Positions 10,108 to 18,966 of a stretch of DNA of 64,000 nucleotides are shown here, piece after piece. This DNA comes from Vibrio cyclitrophicus (GTDB taxonomy: Bacteria; Pseudomonadota; Gammaproteobacteria; Enterobacterales; Vibrionaceae), in NCBI GenBank assembly GCA_023206055.1, contig CP065366.1:2418001-2482000 (forward strand), read 5' to 3'. Position 1 is the stretch's first letter; each line of letters starts with the position of its first letter. Position numbers and translations under genes: made by a program. The notes under the pieces are model-generated. The model was not told where the DNA came from. It did no database searches and saw nothing but the letters and a program-made list of their open reading frames with translations.

Positions 10108-10326
10108 ATGGCTAAAGAAGACGTAATCGAGATGCAAGGCACTGTCCTTGATACTCTACCAAACACAATGTTCCGTGTTGAGCTTGAAAACGGTCACGTA
10201 GTGACAGCACACATCTCTGGTAAAATGCGTAAGAACTACATCCGTATTCTTACTGGTGATAAAGTAACTGTTGAGATGACTCCATACGACCTTTCTAAAG
10301 GCCGCATCGTCTTCCGTGCTCGTTAA
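10108..10326 (+). CDS. infA: Translation initiation factor IF-1
   Basis: This 72-residue S1/OB-fold protein binds the ribosomal A site during initiation. The sequence (MAKEDVIEMQGTVLDTLPN, then RKNYIRILTGDKVTVEMTPYD) is close to universal IF-1, and the length is exact. It has a strong ribosome site (AGAGGA) and its own terminator. Its position near aat and clpA is conserved in gammaproteobacteria. Confidence 0.99.
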   Translation: MAKEDVIEMQGTVLDTLPNTMFRVELENGHVVTAHISGKMRKNYIRILTGDKVTVEMTPYDLSKGRIVFRAR

Positions 10327-10352
10327 TTTTTTATTAGCGAATACAATAAGAG

Positions 10353-10376
10353 ACGGAGCTTAATGCTCCGTTTTTT
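10353..10376 (+). terminator. Intrinsic terminator of infA
   Basis: A 7-bp stem (ACGGAGC at 10353-10359, GCTCCGT at 10365-10371) is followed by a T tract. Confidence 0.85.
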
Positions 10377-10415
10377 ATTGCCTGAACTTTTTACTTCACA
10401 AGCACATCAATCTCA

Positions 10416-10426
10416 CATCTCGCATC
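10416..10426. repeat. Left remnant of the CTCGCAT heptamer array
   Basis: Eleven bases (CATCTCGCATC) in the same period-7 register as the array on the far side of the insertion sequence. This shows that the IS landed inside the array. Confidence 0.75.
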
Positions 10427-10474
10427 TGATGTGACCCCCTAAAAGTAGACACTTAATACAGAGCATTGAGTGTC

Positions 10475-10792
10475 ATGAAAGTAAAATCACAAAGGCAATA
10501 TACAGACGAATTTAAACGAGAAGCTGTTCAGCGATCTCTCGATTCTTCTGACACCGTTAAGTCAGTAGCACTATCCTTAGGAATATCGCCGGTGCTACTT
10601 TCTAAATGGAGATGCCAAATGACGTCGAAGAAGACTAATAACTCCCTCCCAATACCTAACCACGGTCCCGAAAAATCCGTTGCACAACTGGAGAAAGAGA
10701 TCCGTCAATTGAAAAAGAAGCTTGAGATGGCAGAGCTGGAGAATGATTTCTTAAAGGAAGCGAAGGCTTTCTTCGACAGCCAAAAAGAATAA
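10475..10792 (+). CDS. IS3-family transposase OrfA (helix-turn-helix)
   Basis: This 105-residue product has an N-terminal HTH (DEFKREAVQRS, then VKSVALSLGISPVLLSKWR) that binds the IS ends. A leucine-zipper-like coiled coil follows (QLEKEIRQLKKKLEMAELENDFLKEA written across residues 70-95). I chose the ATG at 10475 over an upstream TTG. The last codons are CAA AAA GAA TAA; the A5G run is a plausible -1 slippage site leading to an OrfAB fusion, as is usual in IS3. Confidence 0.92.
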   Translation: MKVKSQRQYTDEFKREAVQRSLDSSDTVKSVALSLGISPVLLSKWRCQMTSKKTNNSLPIPNHGPEKSVAQLEKEIRQLKKKLEMAELENDFLKEAKAFFDSQKE

Positions 10793-10821
10793 GGTTCGAG
10801 TATATCCTTAAGAAGGCCAGT

Positions 10822-11649
10822 GTGAAGTTTCCTGTCATTCGACTATGCAAATGGTTAGGCGTTTCTAAAGCGGGTTATTACAAGTGGCTAACAAGGAAAC
10901 CATCGAAGCGAGAGACAGACAATGAGTCTTTAAGTCACTACTTGAGGAGAGAAAGCAAAGCTCAGTATTGTATTCCAGGCTATCGAAAGCTTTGGGAAGC
11001 AGCAGTCGCTAACGGCTTTATTTGCAATAAGAAGCGAGTACAGAGGCTTCTACAGAATATGGGCTATCGCTCTTGCGCGAGTAAGAGGCGATATGGACGA
11101 GCGCCAAGACAAAATGCTCTTATACCAGCCTATAACATTCTTGCCCGTCAATTTAAGGTGGATAAACCCGATCGAGTTTGGGTGTCTGATATAACTCAGG
11201 TGCGCTGTACGGATGGCTGGCAATACCTGTGCGTCGTCTTAGATTTGTTTTCACGCAAAGTGATTGGTTGGTCAACAAGTCGCATTAATAACGCAAAGTT
11301 AGTGCTAAGAAGCCTGGATAAGGCTTGGGAACAAAGGCAGCCCTTAGGTCACAAGCTTTTGTTTCACTCCGATCAAGGTATACAGTATCGAGCGTTGGAG
11401 ACGATCCGTTGGCACCGTAAACGAAAGATTAAAGTCAGTATGTCGAGAAAAGGAAACTGTTGGGATAACGCTTGTTCCGAAAGCTTCTTTGCGCAATATA
11501 AGAAAGAGTGGGTGAATAACTTAGATCAGCTTTCACGACAAGAAATGACGATGCAGAGTCGCATTTATATCGATACCTATTATAATCCAGTAAGAAGACA
11601 TGGGACTCTAGGTGGAGTGAGTCCCATGGACTTTGAACTAATCAACTAA
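10822..11649 (+). CDS. IS3-family transposase OrfB (DDE integrase core)
   Basis: This 275-residue rve-type catalytic protein has the DDE triad in recognisable blocks: VWVSDITQV (first Asp), FHSDQGIQYR (second Asp), and NACSESFFAQYKKEWV (Glu). The separate start is a GTG at 10822. The frame is open back through 10780, so the active protein is more likely an OrfAB fusion made by -1 frameshifting at the A run near 10782-10787. The DDE catalytic blocks are present and no disruption is visible. Confidence 0.93.
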   Translation: MKFPVIRLCKWLGVSKAGYYKWLTRKPSKRETDNESLSHYLRRESKAQYCIPGYRKLWEAAVANGFICNKKRVQRLLQNMGYRSCASKRRYGRAPRQNALIPAYNILARQFKVDKPDRVWVSDITQVRCTDGWQYLCVVLDLFSRKVIGWSTSRINNAKLVLRSLDKAWEQRQPLGHKLLFHSDQGIQYRALETIRWHRKRKIKVSMSRKGNCWDNACSESFFAQYKKEWVNNLDQLSRQEMTMQSRIYIDTYYNPVRRHGTLGGVSPMDFELIN

Positions 11650-11681
11650 ACCCCTGTGTCTACTTTTTAGGGGCCATATCA

Positions 11682-11760
<79 letters not shown>

Positions 11761-11768
11761 AGCATAAA

Positions 11769-11796
11769 AAAACGCACAACCTAAGTCATGCGTTTT
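11769..11796 (-). terminator. Intrinsic terminator of clpSA
   Basis: A stem with arms AACGCA (11771-11776) and TGCGTT (11789-11794) is followed by an A run on the plus strand, that is, a T run on the transcribed minus strand. Confidence 0.75.
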
Positions 11797-11828
11797 ATAG
11801 TTAAGCTTTTGAACTATCCATCAGTTAG

Positions 11829-14102
11829 TTAGTGCATAACCTCTTCTTTCGCACCAACGTAGATGAAGTCAAGTTCGTCTTTCTTCAGAGATACTTTCAC
11901 CGTACCGCCATCAACCAAGCTACCGAACAGTAATTCATTCGCAAGTGGTTTCTTAAGCTTCTCTTGAATCACACGCCCCATTGGACGAGCACCCATGGTC
12001 TTGTCATAGCCTTTATCAGCTAACCAGTGACGAGCATCCTCAGAAACCTCTAAAGACACGCCACGTGCGTCCAGTTGAACCTGAAGCTCGACAATGAACT
12101 TATCAACAACTTGGCTAATCACACTTGGATCAAGGCTGTTGAACCAAATGATATTATCGAGACGGTTACGGAACTCCGGAGTAAAGACCTTCTTGATTTC
12201 ACCCATCGCATCTGGTGCATGATCTTGTTGGATCAGGCCGATCGATTTCTTCTCGGTTTCAGCCACACCTGCGTTGGTCGTCATCACTAAAATCACATTG
12301 CGGAAGTCCGCTTTGCGACCATTGTTGTCAGTTAGCGTGCCGTTATCCATTACCTGCAGTAGCAAGTTAAAGATATCTGGGTGAGCTTTTTCGATTTCAT
12401 CCAGTAACACTACGGAGTGCGGGTTCTTAATTACGGCATCTGTTAGCAGACCACCTTGATCGTAACCAACATAACCAGGAGGCGCACCAATCAAGCGGCT
12501 CACAGAGTGACGCTCACCGTACTCAGACATATCAAAGCGCAGTAGTTCAATACCCATCAATTTAGACAGTTGAACAGTCACCTCTGTTTTACCGACACCA
12601 GTAGGACCTGCAAACAAGAATGAACCAACAGGTTTATTGTCTGCACCCAATCCAGCACGGGTTAGCTTAATCGCTTCACTCAATACATCGATTGCAGGGT
12701 CTTGTCCGAATACCAACATTTTCATGCGGTCATCCAGTTTCTGCAGCGTATCTTTGTCTGAAGACGATACTGACTTCTCAGGAATACGAGCCATTTTCGC
12801 AACCATTGACTCAATATCAGCCACGCTTACCGTTTTCTTACGACGGCTTGCAGGAGCCAAACGGCTACGAGCGCCCGCTTCATCGATTACGTCAATTGCC
12901 TTATCTGGAAGGTGACGTTCATTAATGTATTTAGCAGACAGCTCCACAGCGGCACGCAACGCTTTGTTGGTGTAGCGCACTTCGTGGTGAGCTTCGTATT
13001 TTGGCTTCAAGCCAATCAGAATCTTGGTAGTATCGTCTAGAGATGGTTCAATAATGTCGATTTTCTGGAAGCGACGAGCTAAAGCACGCTCCTTCTCAAA
13101 AATACTGCTGTACTCTTGGTAGGTTGTTGAACCGATGCAACGTAATTTGCCGCTGCTTAGTAACGGTTTAATTAAGTTTGCCGCATCAACCTGACCACCA
13201 GAGGCTGCACCCGCACCAATAATGGTGTGGATTTCATCGATGAACAGAATCGCGTCTTCTTCTTTTTCTAGTTGCTTAAGAATCGCTTTAAAACGTTTCT
13301 CAAAGTCACCACGATATTTCGTTCCCGCAAGCAGTGAACCGATATCTAGAGAATAAATTACGCTACTCTGAATGATTTCAGGCACTTGCCCTTCAACGAT
13401 ACGCCATGCAAGACCTTCCGCAATGGCAGTTTTACCTACACCCGCTTCACCCACTAACAGAGGGTTGTTCTTGCGACGACGACACAGAACTTGGATAGTA
13501 CGTTCTAGCTCTTTGTCACGACCGATTAATGGGTCAATGTTGCCCTGCTTCGCTACTTCGTTAAGGTTGGTGGCAAAGTTTTCTAAACGATCTTCTGAAT
13601 TAGCTTCTTCAGCATTTTCTGCACCACCAAATGAATCCGATGACGAAGGACTGTCGCCTTCATTACTGGCTTTGGTAATACCGTGTGAGATGAAGTTAAC
13701 AATGTCTAAGCGACTAATGTCGTTTTTCTTAAGAAGATATGCCGCGTGAGATTCTTGCTCACTAAAAATAGCTACAAGTACATTAGCACCTGTTACTTCG
13801 CTGCGACCTGAAGATTGAACATGGAAAACAGCGCGTTGAAGTACTCGTTGAAAGCTCAACGTAGGCTGAGTTTCACGAGTTTCGTCGCTTTCAGGGATAA
13901 GTGGGGTCGTTTGATCGATAAAAATATCGAGCTCATTGCGAAGAGCATCGAGATCAGCCTGACAAGCTTGGAGCGCTTCCTTGGCCGCATCATTTTCTAA
14001 TAATGCTAGTAGGAGGTGTTCGACAGTCATAAATTCATGTCGCTTGTCACGCGCACGAGCAAATGCGCCATTTAAACTCGTCTCTAATTCTTTATTTAGC
14101 AT
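11829..14102 (-). CDS. clpA: ATP-dependent Clp protease ATP-binding subunit ClpA
   Basis: This 757-residue AAA+ unfoldase feeds substrates into ClpP. The order is an N-terminal Clp repeat domain (binds ClpS), D1 with Walker A GEAGVGKTAIAEG and Walker B ILFIDEIHTI, then D2 with GPTGVGKTEVT and VVLLDEIEKAHPD. An IGL loop (KKSIGLIQQD) for ClpP docking is present. The length matches E. coli ClpA (758). It lies 39 bases after clpS in the same direction, so the two are one operon. clpP is not in the window. Confidence 0.98.
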   Translation of the reverse strand: MLNKELETSLNGAFARARDKRHEFMTVEHLLLALLENDAAKEALQACQADLDALRNELDIFIDQTTPLIPESDETRETQPTLSFQRVLQRAVFHVQSSGRSEVTGANVLVAIFSEQESHAAYLLKKNDISRLDIVNFISHGITKASNEGDSPSSSDSFGGAENAEEANSEDRLENFATNLNEVAKQGNIDPLIGRDKELERTIQVLCRRRKNNPLLVGEAGVGKTAIAEGLAWRIVEGQVPEIIQSSVIYSLDIGSLLAGTKYRGDFEKRFKAILKQLEKEEDAILFIDEIHTIIGAGAASGGQVDAANLIKPLLSSGKLRCIGSTTYQEYSSIFEKERALARRFQKIDIIEPSLDDTTKILIGLKPKYEAHHEVRYTNKALRAAVELSAKYINERHLPDKAIDVIDEAGARSRLAPASRRKKTVSVADIESMVAKMARIPEKSVSSSDKDTLQKLDDRMKMLVFGQDPAIDVLSEAIKLTRAGLGADNKPVGSFLFAGPTGVGKTEVTVQLSKLMGIELLRFDMSEYGERHSVSRLIGAPPGYVGYDQGGLLTDAVIKNPHSVVLLDEIEKAHPDIFNLLLQVMDNGTLTDNNGRKADFRNVILVMTTNAGVAETEKKSIGLIQQDHAPDAMGEIKKVFTPEFRNRLDNIIWFNSLDPSVISQVVDKFIVELQVQLDARGVSLEVSEDARHWLADKGYDKTMGARPMGRVIQEKLKKPLANELLFGSLVDGGTVKVSLKKDELDFIYVGAKEEVMH

Positions 14103-14141
14103 AAGTACCTCCTAAGGGAACAACAGTGTTGTTCGAGCAAT

Positions 14142-14462
14142 TTATACTTGCTCCATTGTACATAGTAGCGGATGCTCATTTTCCTTTGAGTACATCGTGA
14201 CCTGCGCTACCTTTGTTTCCGCTATCTCAGCACTGTATGTGCCGCATATAGCTTTACCTTCATAATGAACCTTGAGCATCACTTCCGTTGCTTTTTCGAT
14301 ATCTAGTGAGAAGAATCGCTCTAGGATCTCGATTACAAAGTCCATGGGCGTGTAGTCATCGTTATTTAACACAACGTTATACATAGCCGGTGGCTTTACT
14401 TTTGTTGCTTCTTTCTCCAGTAAATCTGAGCCTGGAGATGCCCATTCAAAGTTTCTGCTCAT
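14142..14462 (-). CDS. clpS: ATP-dependent Clp protease adaptor ClpS
   Basis: This 106-residue adaptor recognises bulky N-terminal residues and hands them to ClpA. The hallmark YNVVLNNDDYTPMDFVI is present, followed by the HYEGKAICGTYSAEIAE block. It is the first gene of the clpS-clpA operon, divergent from cspD as in E. coli. With aat and bpt upstream, the tagging enzymes and the recognition component are clustered. Confidence 0.98.
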   Translation of the reverse strand: MSRNFEWASPGSDLLEKEATKVKPPAMYNVVLNNDDYTPMDFVIEILERFFSLDIEKATEVMLKVHYEGKAICGTYSAEIAETKVAQVTMYSKENEHPLLCTMEQV

Positions 14463-15047
14463 ATCGCTTTGCTAAGGGTTATTTTTCGGAAGTCGTGAGT
14501 GTTTACCTAACTCAAATTTACCACATTCACGCTTTACGGTGTACTAGGAAACTGCACCGAGAAACAGTACCAAAAAATATTCCTCTATACTGAGCCTAAT
14601 CCACCATTTCCATCGCTGCAAATAAAAGATCTCGATTAACAGGATTAACATATGTGATTGATTAAAAAGACGCCACAACTATTGATATTAACGATAAGAT
14701 CACCACTAAGTTACTATTTAGTTAATAGTTTGCGGTTAATCTCGAATGTGATTTGTTATTAAAATTGATCACTTTTATACCAATTTGCTATTGACTGTGC
14801 TCAATCATTAGCTACATTGGAGCTAAAAGGTTTTTCAATACATTTTTGCAACATGATTTAAAATCAGTAACACGCTTCAAAAATTAACAATAAGGAATAA
14901 TTACGCAGGGTAGCGTTAATTTCCGTAAGCAATGTACGAGATTCAAGCTATTAGCTGAAATTCTTTAGCTAGTAGGAATGATATCAATCGCACTTACAAC
15001 AATTGATATAACAACGTTAGTAACAAAATGCATGAGGGATGTATAGC
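14463..15047. other. Divergent intergenic region clpS / cspD
   Basis: These 585 AT-rich bases lack a supportable gene. They must carry both promoters, and cspD may have a long leader as cold-shock genes often do. No operator or known RNA family was recognised. Confidence 0.5.
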
Positions 15048-15269
15048 ATGGCTACAGGTACAGTAAAATGGTTTAACAATGCCAAAGGGTTTGGCTTTAT
15101 TTGTCCAGAAGGTGAAGACGGCGATATTTTCGCGCACTACTCCACAATACAAATGGAAGGTTACCGAACCTTGAAGGCTGGTCAGCAGGTCGACTATGAA
15201 GTAGAAAGTGGACCCAAAGGCTCGCATGCTAGCTCCGTTGTTCCTGTAGAAGGCAGCGCCGCAAAATAA
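15048..15269 (+). CDS. cspD: Cold shock-like protein CspD
   Basis: This 73-residue OB-fold nucleic-acid-binding protein has RNP1 (KGFGFI) and RNP2 (DIFAHY) with the GTVKWFNNAKGFGF start. In E. coli CspD is a stationary-phase inhibitor of replication and sits next to clpS; the same neighbourhood here supports CspD over other Csp paralogues. I chose the ATG at 15048, giving the canonical MATGTVKWF; an upstream in-frame ATG adds three residues. Confidence 0.93.
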   Translation: MATGTVKWFNNAKGFGFICPEGEDGDIFAHYSTIQMEGYRTLKAGQQVDYEVESGPKGSHASSVVPVEGSAAK

Positions 15270-15336
15270 GCGAATGCCAACTCATGTTAACCTTCATCAG
15301 TTGTAAATGAAGGCTGGCAGGTAAACAGAATATTGA

Positions 15337-15386
15337 AACCGCTCATTTAATACCTCTAATACAGGATTACGTGAGCGGTTTTTTCT
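15337..15386 (+). terminator. Intrinsic terminator of cspD
   Basis: An AACCGCTCA / TGAGCGGTT stem (15337-15345 and 15372-15380) with a 26-base loop is followed by a T6 run. Confidence 0.7.
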
Positions 15387-15477
15387 TTTTTGGAGCTCGA
15401 AGATTGCTCACTTAACAATGAGTTCGAGCATGTGTTCCTATTAAGCTAGGTCTTAGGGGGATTACAAAAACACAAAA

Positions 15478-15515
15478 AAAGACGCTTTAACGTTATCGTT
15501 AAAGCGTCTTTTGTT
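15478..15515 (-). terminator. Intrinsic terminator of icd
   Basis: A perfect 12-bp stem (GACGCTTTAACG at 15481-15492 with CGTTAAAGCGTC at 15497-15508) is flanked by A and T runs; it could work in both directions. Confidence 0.85.
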
Positions 15516-15599
15516 TTGTCTTTACCTGTGACTTAGTTGTCAGACTAAGCAACTCGTTAGCAAATCACGTTCATGACTTACTAACGATGAGTCCGAGCA

Positions 15600-17825
15600 C
15601 TATGCATCAATAAATGCGTTTAGTGTTGAGCTTGGACGCATTAATGCTGAAACCAGTGCGTCATCAAGTAAGTAGTAACCACCTAAATCGCCAGCAACAC
15701 CTTGAGCATTGTTCAGCTCTGCAACGATCGCTTTTTCACTTTCAGCCAGTTGACTTGCCACACCTGCGAACTCAGCAGCAAGATCAGCGTCAACTGTTTG
15801 CTCAGCAAGCGCCTTAGCCCAGTAAGCTGCTAGGTAGTAGTGGCTACCACGGTTATCAAGCTCACCGACTCTACGTGAAGGAGACTTGTTGTTATCAAGG
15901 AACTCACCCGTCGCTTTATCAAGCGCGTCCGCTAGAACTTGTGCTTTAGCGTTACCTGTTACTACGCTCAGGTGCTCTAGAGATGCAGCCAATGCCAAGA
16001 ATTCGCCTAGGGAATCCCAACGTAGGTGGTTTTCTTTCTCTACTTGTTGAACGTGCTTAGGAGCAGAGCCGCCAGCACCTGTTTCAAACAAACCACCACC
16101 GTTCATTAGTGGAACAATCGATAGCATCTTAGCTGATGTACCAAGTTCTAGAATCGGGAACAAGTCTGTTAGATAATCACGTAATACGTTACCTGTAACC
16201 GAAATAGTATCTAGGCCTTCTTTGATACGAACCAGTGAGTATTGAGTCGCTTCAAGTGGAGCAAGGACCTTAATTTCAAGACCATCGGTATCGTATTCAG
16301 GAAGGTACGCTTCAACTTTCTTGATAAGCTGAGCATCATGCGCACGTGACGCATCTAGCCAAAATACAGCTGGAACACCCGATGCACGAGCACGAGTTAC
16401 CGCAAGCTTAACCCAGTCTTGGATTGGCGCATCTTTAACCTGACACATACGGAAGATATCGCCTTCCTCTACGTCTTGCTCAAGAAGTACTGCGCCAGAA
16501 GCATCAACCACTTGAACCTGACCAGCAGCTTCTAGGATGAAAGTCTTATCGTGAGAACCGTATTCTTCTGCTTTTTGAGCCATCAAGCCAACGTTTGGTA
16601 CGCTACCCATCGTTGTTGGATCGAACGCACCGTTCTCTTTACAGAAATCAATAACAGCTTGATAAATGCTCGCGTAGCTACGATCTGGGATCATTGCTTT
16701 GGTATCTTTTTGCTTACCTTCTGGATCCCACATTTGACCAGAAGAACGCAGCATTGCAGGCATAGATGCATCCACAATGATATCGCTTGGTACGTGTAGG
16801 TTAGTGATACCACGGTCCGAATCAACCATCGCTAGTGGTGGCTGAGTCTCGTATACCGCTTGTAGATCAGCTTCGATTGCTTCTTTCTGCTCTTGAGGAA
16901 GCGCAGAAATTTTTGCGTATACATCACCAATGCCGTTGTTAACATCAACACCTAGCTCGTCGAACAGCTGACCGTGTTTAGCAAATACGTCTTTGTAGTA
17001 AACTTTAACTGCATGACCAAAGATCACTGGGTCAGATACTTTCATCATCGTCGCTTTCATGTGAAGAGAAAGCAGTACACCTTGCTCTTTAGCCGATGCG
17101 ATTTCTTTTTCGAAGAATGCAACCAAAGCGGCCTTGTTCATCACTGACGCATCAATGATCTCTTTATCTTGCAGTGCAAAAGCTGGCTTCAATGTTTTCT
17201 TCGCGCCATCTTTACCAACGAATTCAATGCTAACTTCTGTAGCACCTTCAATCGTTACTGACTTTTCGCTACCAAAGAAGTCTTTGTCGTCCATACTTGA
17301 AACGTGAGACTTAGAATCTGCTGACCAAGCACCCATCGAGTGTGGGTTCTTCTTCGCGTAGTTTTTAACAGAAAGTGGAGCGCGGCGGTCAGAATTACCT
17401 TCACGCAATACAGGGTTTACTGCACTGCCTTTGATTTTGTCGTAAGTCGCTTTAACGGCTTTCTCTTCGTCTGTGTTTGCTTCTTCTGGATAATTAGGAA
17501 GCGCGTAACCTTTTGATTGTAGCTCTTTGATTGTTGTTTGAAGCTGAGGTACTGATGCAGAGATGTTTGGAAGCTTGATAATGTTCGCTTCTGGTGTCTT
17601 AGCCAATTCACCTAGTTCTGCTAATGCATCACCAATACGTTGCTCTTCGTTCAAATAGTCAGGGAAGTTGGCAATAATGCGCCCTGCAAGTGAAATGTCG
17701 CGAGTATCAACGTTAATACCAGAAGAAGCTGTAAAAGATTGAATGATAGGCAGCAGAGAGTAAGTTGCTAGCGCCGGAGCTTCGTCTGTAATGGTATAGA
17801 TGATCGTTGGTTTTTCAGTAGGCAT
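15600..17825 (-). CDS. icd: Isocitrate dehydrogenase, NADP-dependent, monomeric
   Basis: This 741-residue monomeric-type (IDH-II) enzyme oxidatively decarboxylates isocitrate to 2-oxoglutarate in the TCA cycle. The length (about 740) and sequence (IIYTITDEAPALATYSLLPI at the start; SDRRAPLSVKNYAKKNPHSMG near residue 130) identify the monomeric class, which is unrelated in length to the 416-residue E. coli enzyme. Vibrio commonly uses this class. It is a single gene, with rluE divergent. Confidence 0.97.
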   Translation of the reverse strand: MPTEKPTIIYTITDEAPALATYSLLPIIQSFTASSGINVDTRDISLAGRIIANFPDYLNEEQRIGDALAELGELAKTPEANIIKLPNISASVPQLQTTIKELQSKGYALPNYPEEANTDEEKAVKATYDKIKGSAVNPVLREGNSDRRAPLSVKNYAKKNPHSMGAWSADSKSHVSSMDDKDFFGSEKSVTIEGATEVSIEFVGKDGAKKTLKPAFALQDKEIIDASVMNKAALVAFFEKEIASAKEQGVLLSLHMKATMMKVSDPVIFGHAVKVYYKDVFAKHGQLFDELGVDVNNGIGDVYAKISALPQEQKEAIEADLQAVYETQPPLAMVDSDRGITNLHVPSDIIVDASMPAMLRSSGQMWDPEGKQKDTKAMIPDRSYASIYQAVIDFCKENGAFDPTTMGSVPNVGLMAQKAEEYGSHDKTFILEAAGQVQVVDASGAVLLEQDVEEGDIFRMCQVKDAPIQDWVKLAVTRARASGVPAVFWLDASRAHDAQLIKKVEAYLPEYDTDGLEIKVLAPLEATQYSLVRIKEGLDTISVTGNVLRDYLTDLFPILELGTSAKMLSIVPLMNGGGLFETGAGGSAPKHVQQVEKENHLRWDSLGEFLALAASLEHLSVVTGNAKAQVLADALDKATGEFLDNNKSPSRRVGELDNRGSHYYLAAYWAKALAEQTVDADLAAEFAGVASQLAESEKAIVAELNNAQGVAGDLGGYYLLDDALVSALMRPSSTLNAFIDA

Positions 17826-18144
17826 GAAATTTCCCTATAGTTCTTACAAGCTCATTTAAAGTAGTGAGCATGTTATAAATTGACCAGTAAGCGACTCTAA
17901 GAGTGAAAACTGCTTACTCGATACGTACTCTATCTTATTTTTCATGCAATCTTGATAACAGCATGAACCAAATCCGTGAGTGCGTTGTTATAATAAAACA
18001 CGAAGGTATAATTAAACAAATCAGGCTTAAGAGTCCATCAACTTGTTCTATTTTGTGTCTTTTAGGCGCGCAAATGATAGCTCAATTCCGTTTCAGTGAA
18101 AACTTTTCAGCACACTTCGTTTACATTTTTGCAAGGTAGTTAAC
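17826..18144. other. Divergent intergenic region icd / rluE
   Basis: These 319 bases contain the two promoters. A 78-codon open frame (17903-18139) has no family resemblance and is treated as noise. No operator was recognised. Confidence 0.5.
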
Positions 18145-18873
18145 ATGTCTACTCGCTCACGCAGCGCATCTCGTTCAGACAAACCGGCTCGTTCTGGTGC
18201 AACATTAAAACAAAGCGGTAATAGACAAAGTCGAAGCAGTGATAAGAATAACACTGGCAATTCGCACAACAAATCTCACTCCAGTAAGCACCGATATAAA
18301 GGCAAGCCTATCAATGCAAAACCTAAGGTTGCACTCGAAGATCGCAAAGTAATTTTGTTCAACAAGCCTTTCGATACTCTAAGCCAATTTACAGATGGCG
18401 AAGGAAGAAAAACGCTAGCGGATTTTATTCCAGTGAAAGACGTTTATGCTGCAGGTCGCCTGGACCGCGACAGCGAAGGGTTAATGGTCTTGACCAACGA
18501 TGGTATTTTTCAAGCTAAGCTAACTCAACCAAACTCAAAATCTCCAAAGACCTACTGGGTACAGGTTGAAGGCGCTCCTTCTGAGGAAGATTTAGATAAA
18601 TTGAGAAAAGGCGTCAAACTAAAAGACGGCATGACACTACCTGCAAACGTGGAATTGATGCAAGAACCTGAAGTGTGGGATAGAAATCCTCCAGTGCGTT
18701 TCAGAGCCGCGATACCAACAACATGGTTGGCTATTACAATCATTGAAGGACGTAACCGTCAGGTAAGACGAATGACAGCCAATATCGGCTTCCCTACCCT
18801 ACGTCTTATCCGCTATTCAATGGGCAATATGAATGTGGGGCAACTGCAACCTGGTGAGTGGAAAGAGATCTGA
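18145..18873 (+). CDS. rluE: 23S rRNA pseudouridine synthase RluE
   Basis: This RsuA/RluE-family enzyme (242 residues) isomerises a uridine in 23S rRNA (U2457 in E. coli). The catalytic motif AAGRLDRDSEGLMVLTNDG lies around residues 104-122, and GRNRQVRRM near 205 is the second family block. The first 65 residues are a Ser/Arg/Lys-rich low-complexity extension, probably an RNA-binding tail, longer than in E. coli. It is adjacent to icd as in enterobacteria. Confidence 0.93.
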   Translation: MSTRSRSASRSDKPARSGATLKQSGNRQSRSSDKNNTGNSHNKSHSSKHRYKGKPINAKPKVALEDRKVILFNKPFDTLSQFTDGEGRKTLADFIPVKDVYAAGRLDRDSEGLMVLTNDGIFQAKLTQPNSKSPKTYWVQVEGAPSEEDLDKLRKGVKLKDGMTLPANVELMQEPEVWDRNPPVRFRAAIPTTWLAITIIEGRNRQVRRMTANIGFPTLRLIRYSMGNMNVGQLQPGEWKEI

Positions 18874-18905
18874 TTCTGCCGGAATCAAACTCTGAAATTA
18901 AAAAG

Positions 18906-18946
18906 TAAAAAAGCGAGGTCTTCTAAAACAGACGCTCGCTTTTCTC
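18906..18946. terminator. Terminator between rluE and the DUF2057 gene
   Basis: An AGCGAG / CTCGCT stem (18912-18917 and 18935-18940) with A and T tracts lies between convergent genes. Confidence 0.7.
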
Positions 18947-18966
18947 ATCAATTTTGTTCAACTTCA

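Larger units (their letters stand above)
10427..11681 (+). mobile_element. IS3-family insertion sequence, intact
   Basis: The element is about 1,255 bp with imperfect inverted ends: left TGATGTGACCCCCTAAAAGT and onward (10427-10452), right its near reverse complement (11656-11681). Both ends start with TGAT as in IS3 and share the AAAAGTAGACAC core. It carries orfA and orfB in the -1 relative frame. CATC flanks both ends (10423-10426 and 11682-11685), which fits a 4-bp target duplication, but the target is a heptamer repeat, so this match is not independent evidence. No internal stop or frameshift is visible, so it may be mobile. Confidence 0.93.
15270..15599. other. Convergent intergenic region cspD / icd
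   Basis: These 330 bases hold no gene. They contain the cspD terminator (15337-15386) and the icd terminator (15478-15515), separated by about 90 bases of ordinary sequence. Confidence 0.7.

Noticed and set aside
17903..18139. 78-codon gene in the icd/rluE gap
   Set aside because: No family resemblance, no ribosome site, and it occupies the space needed for two divergent promoters.
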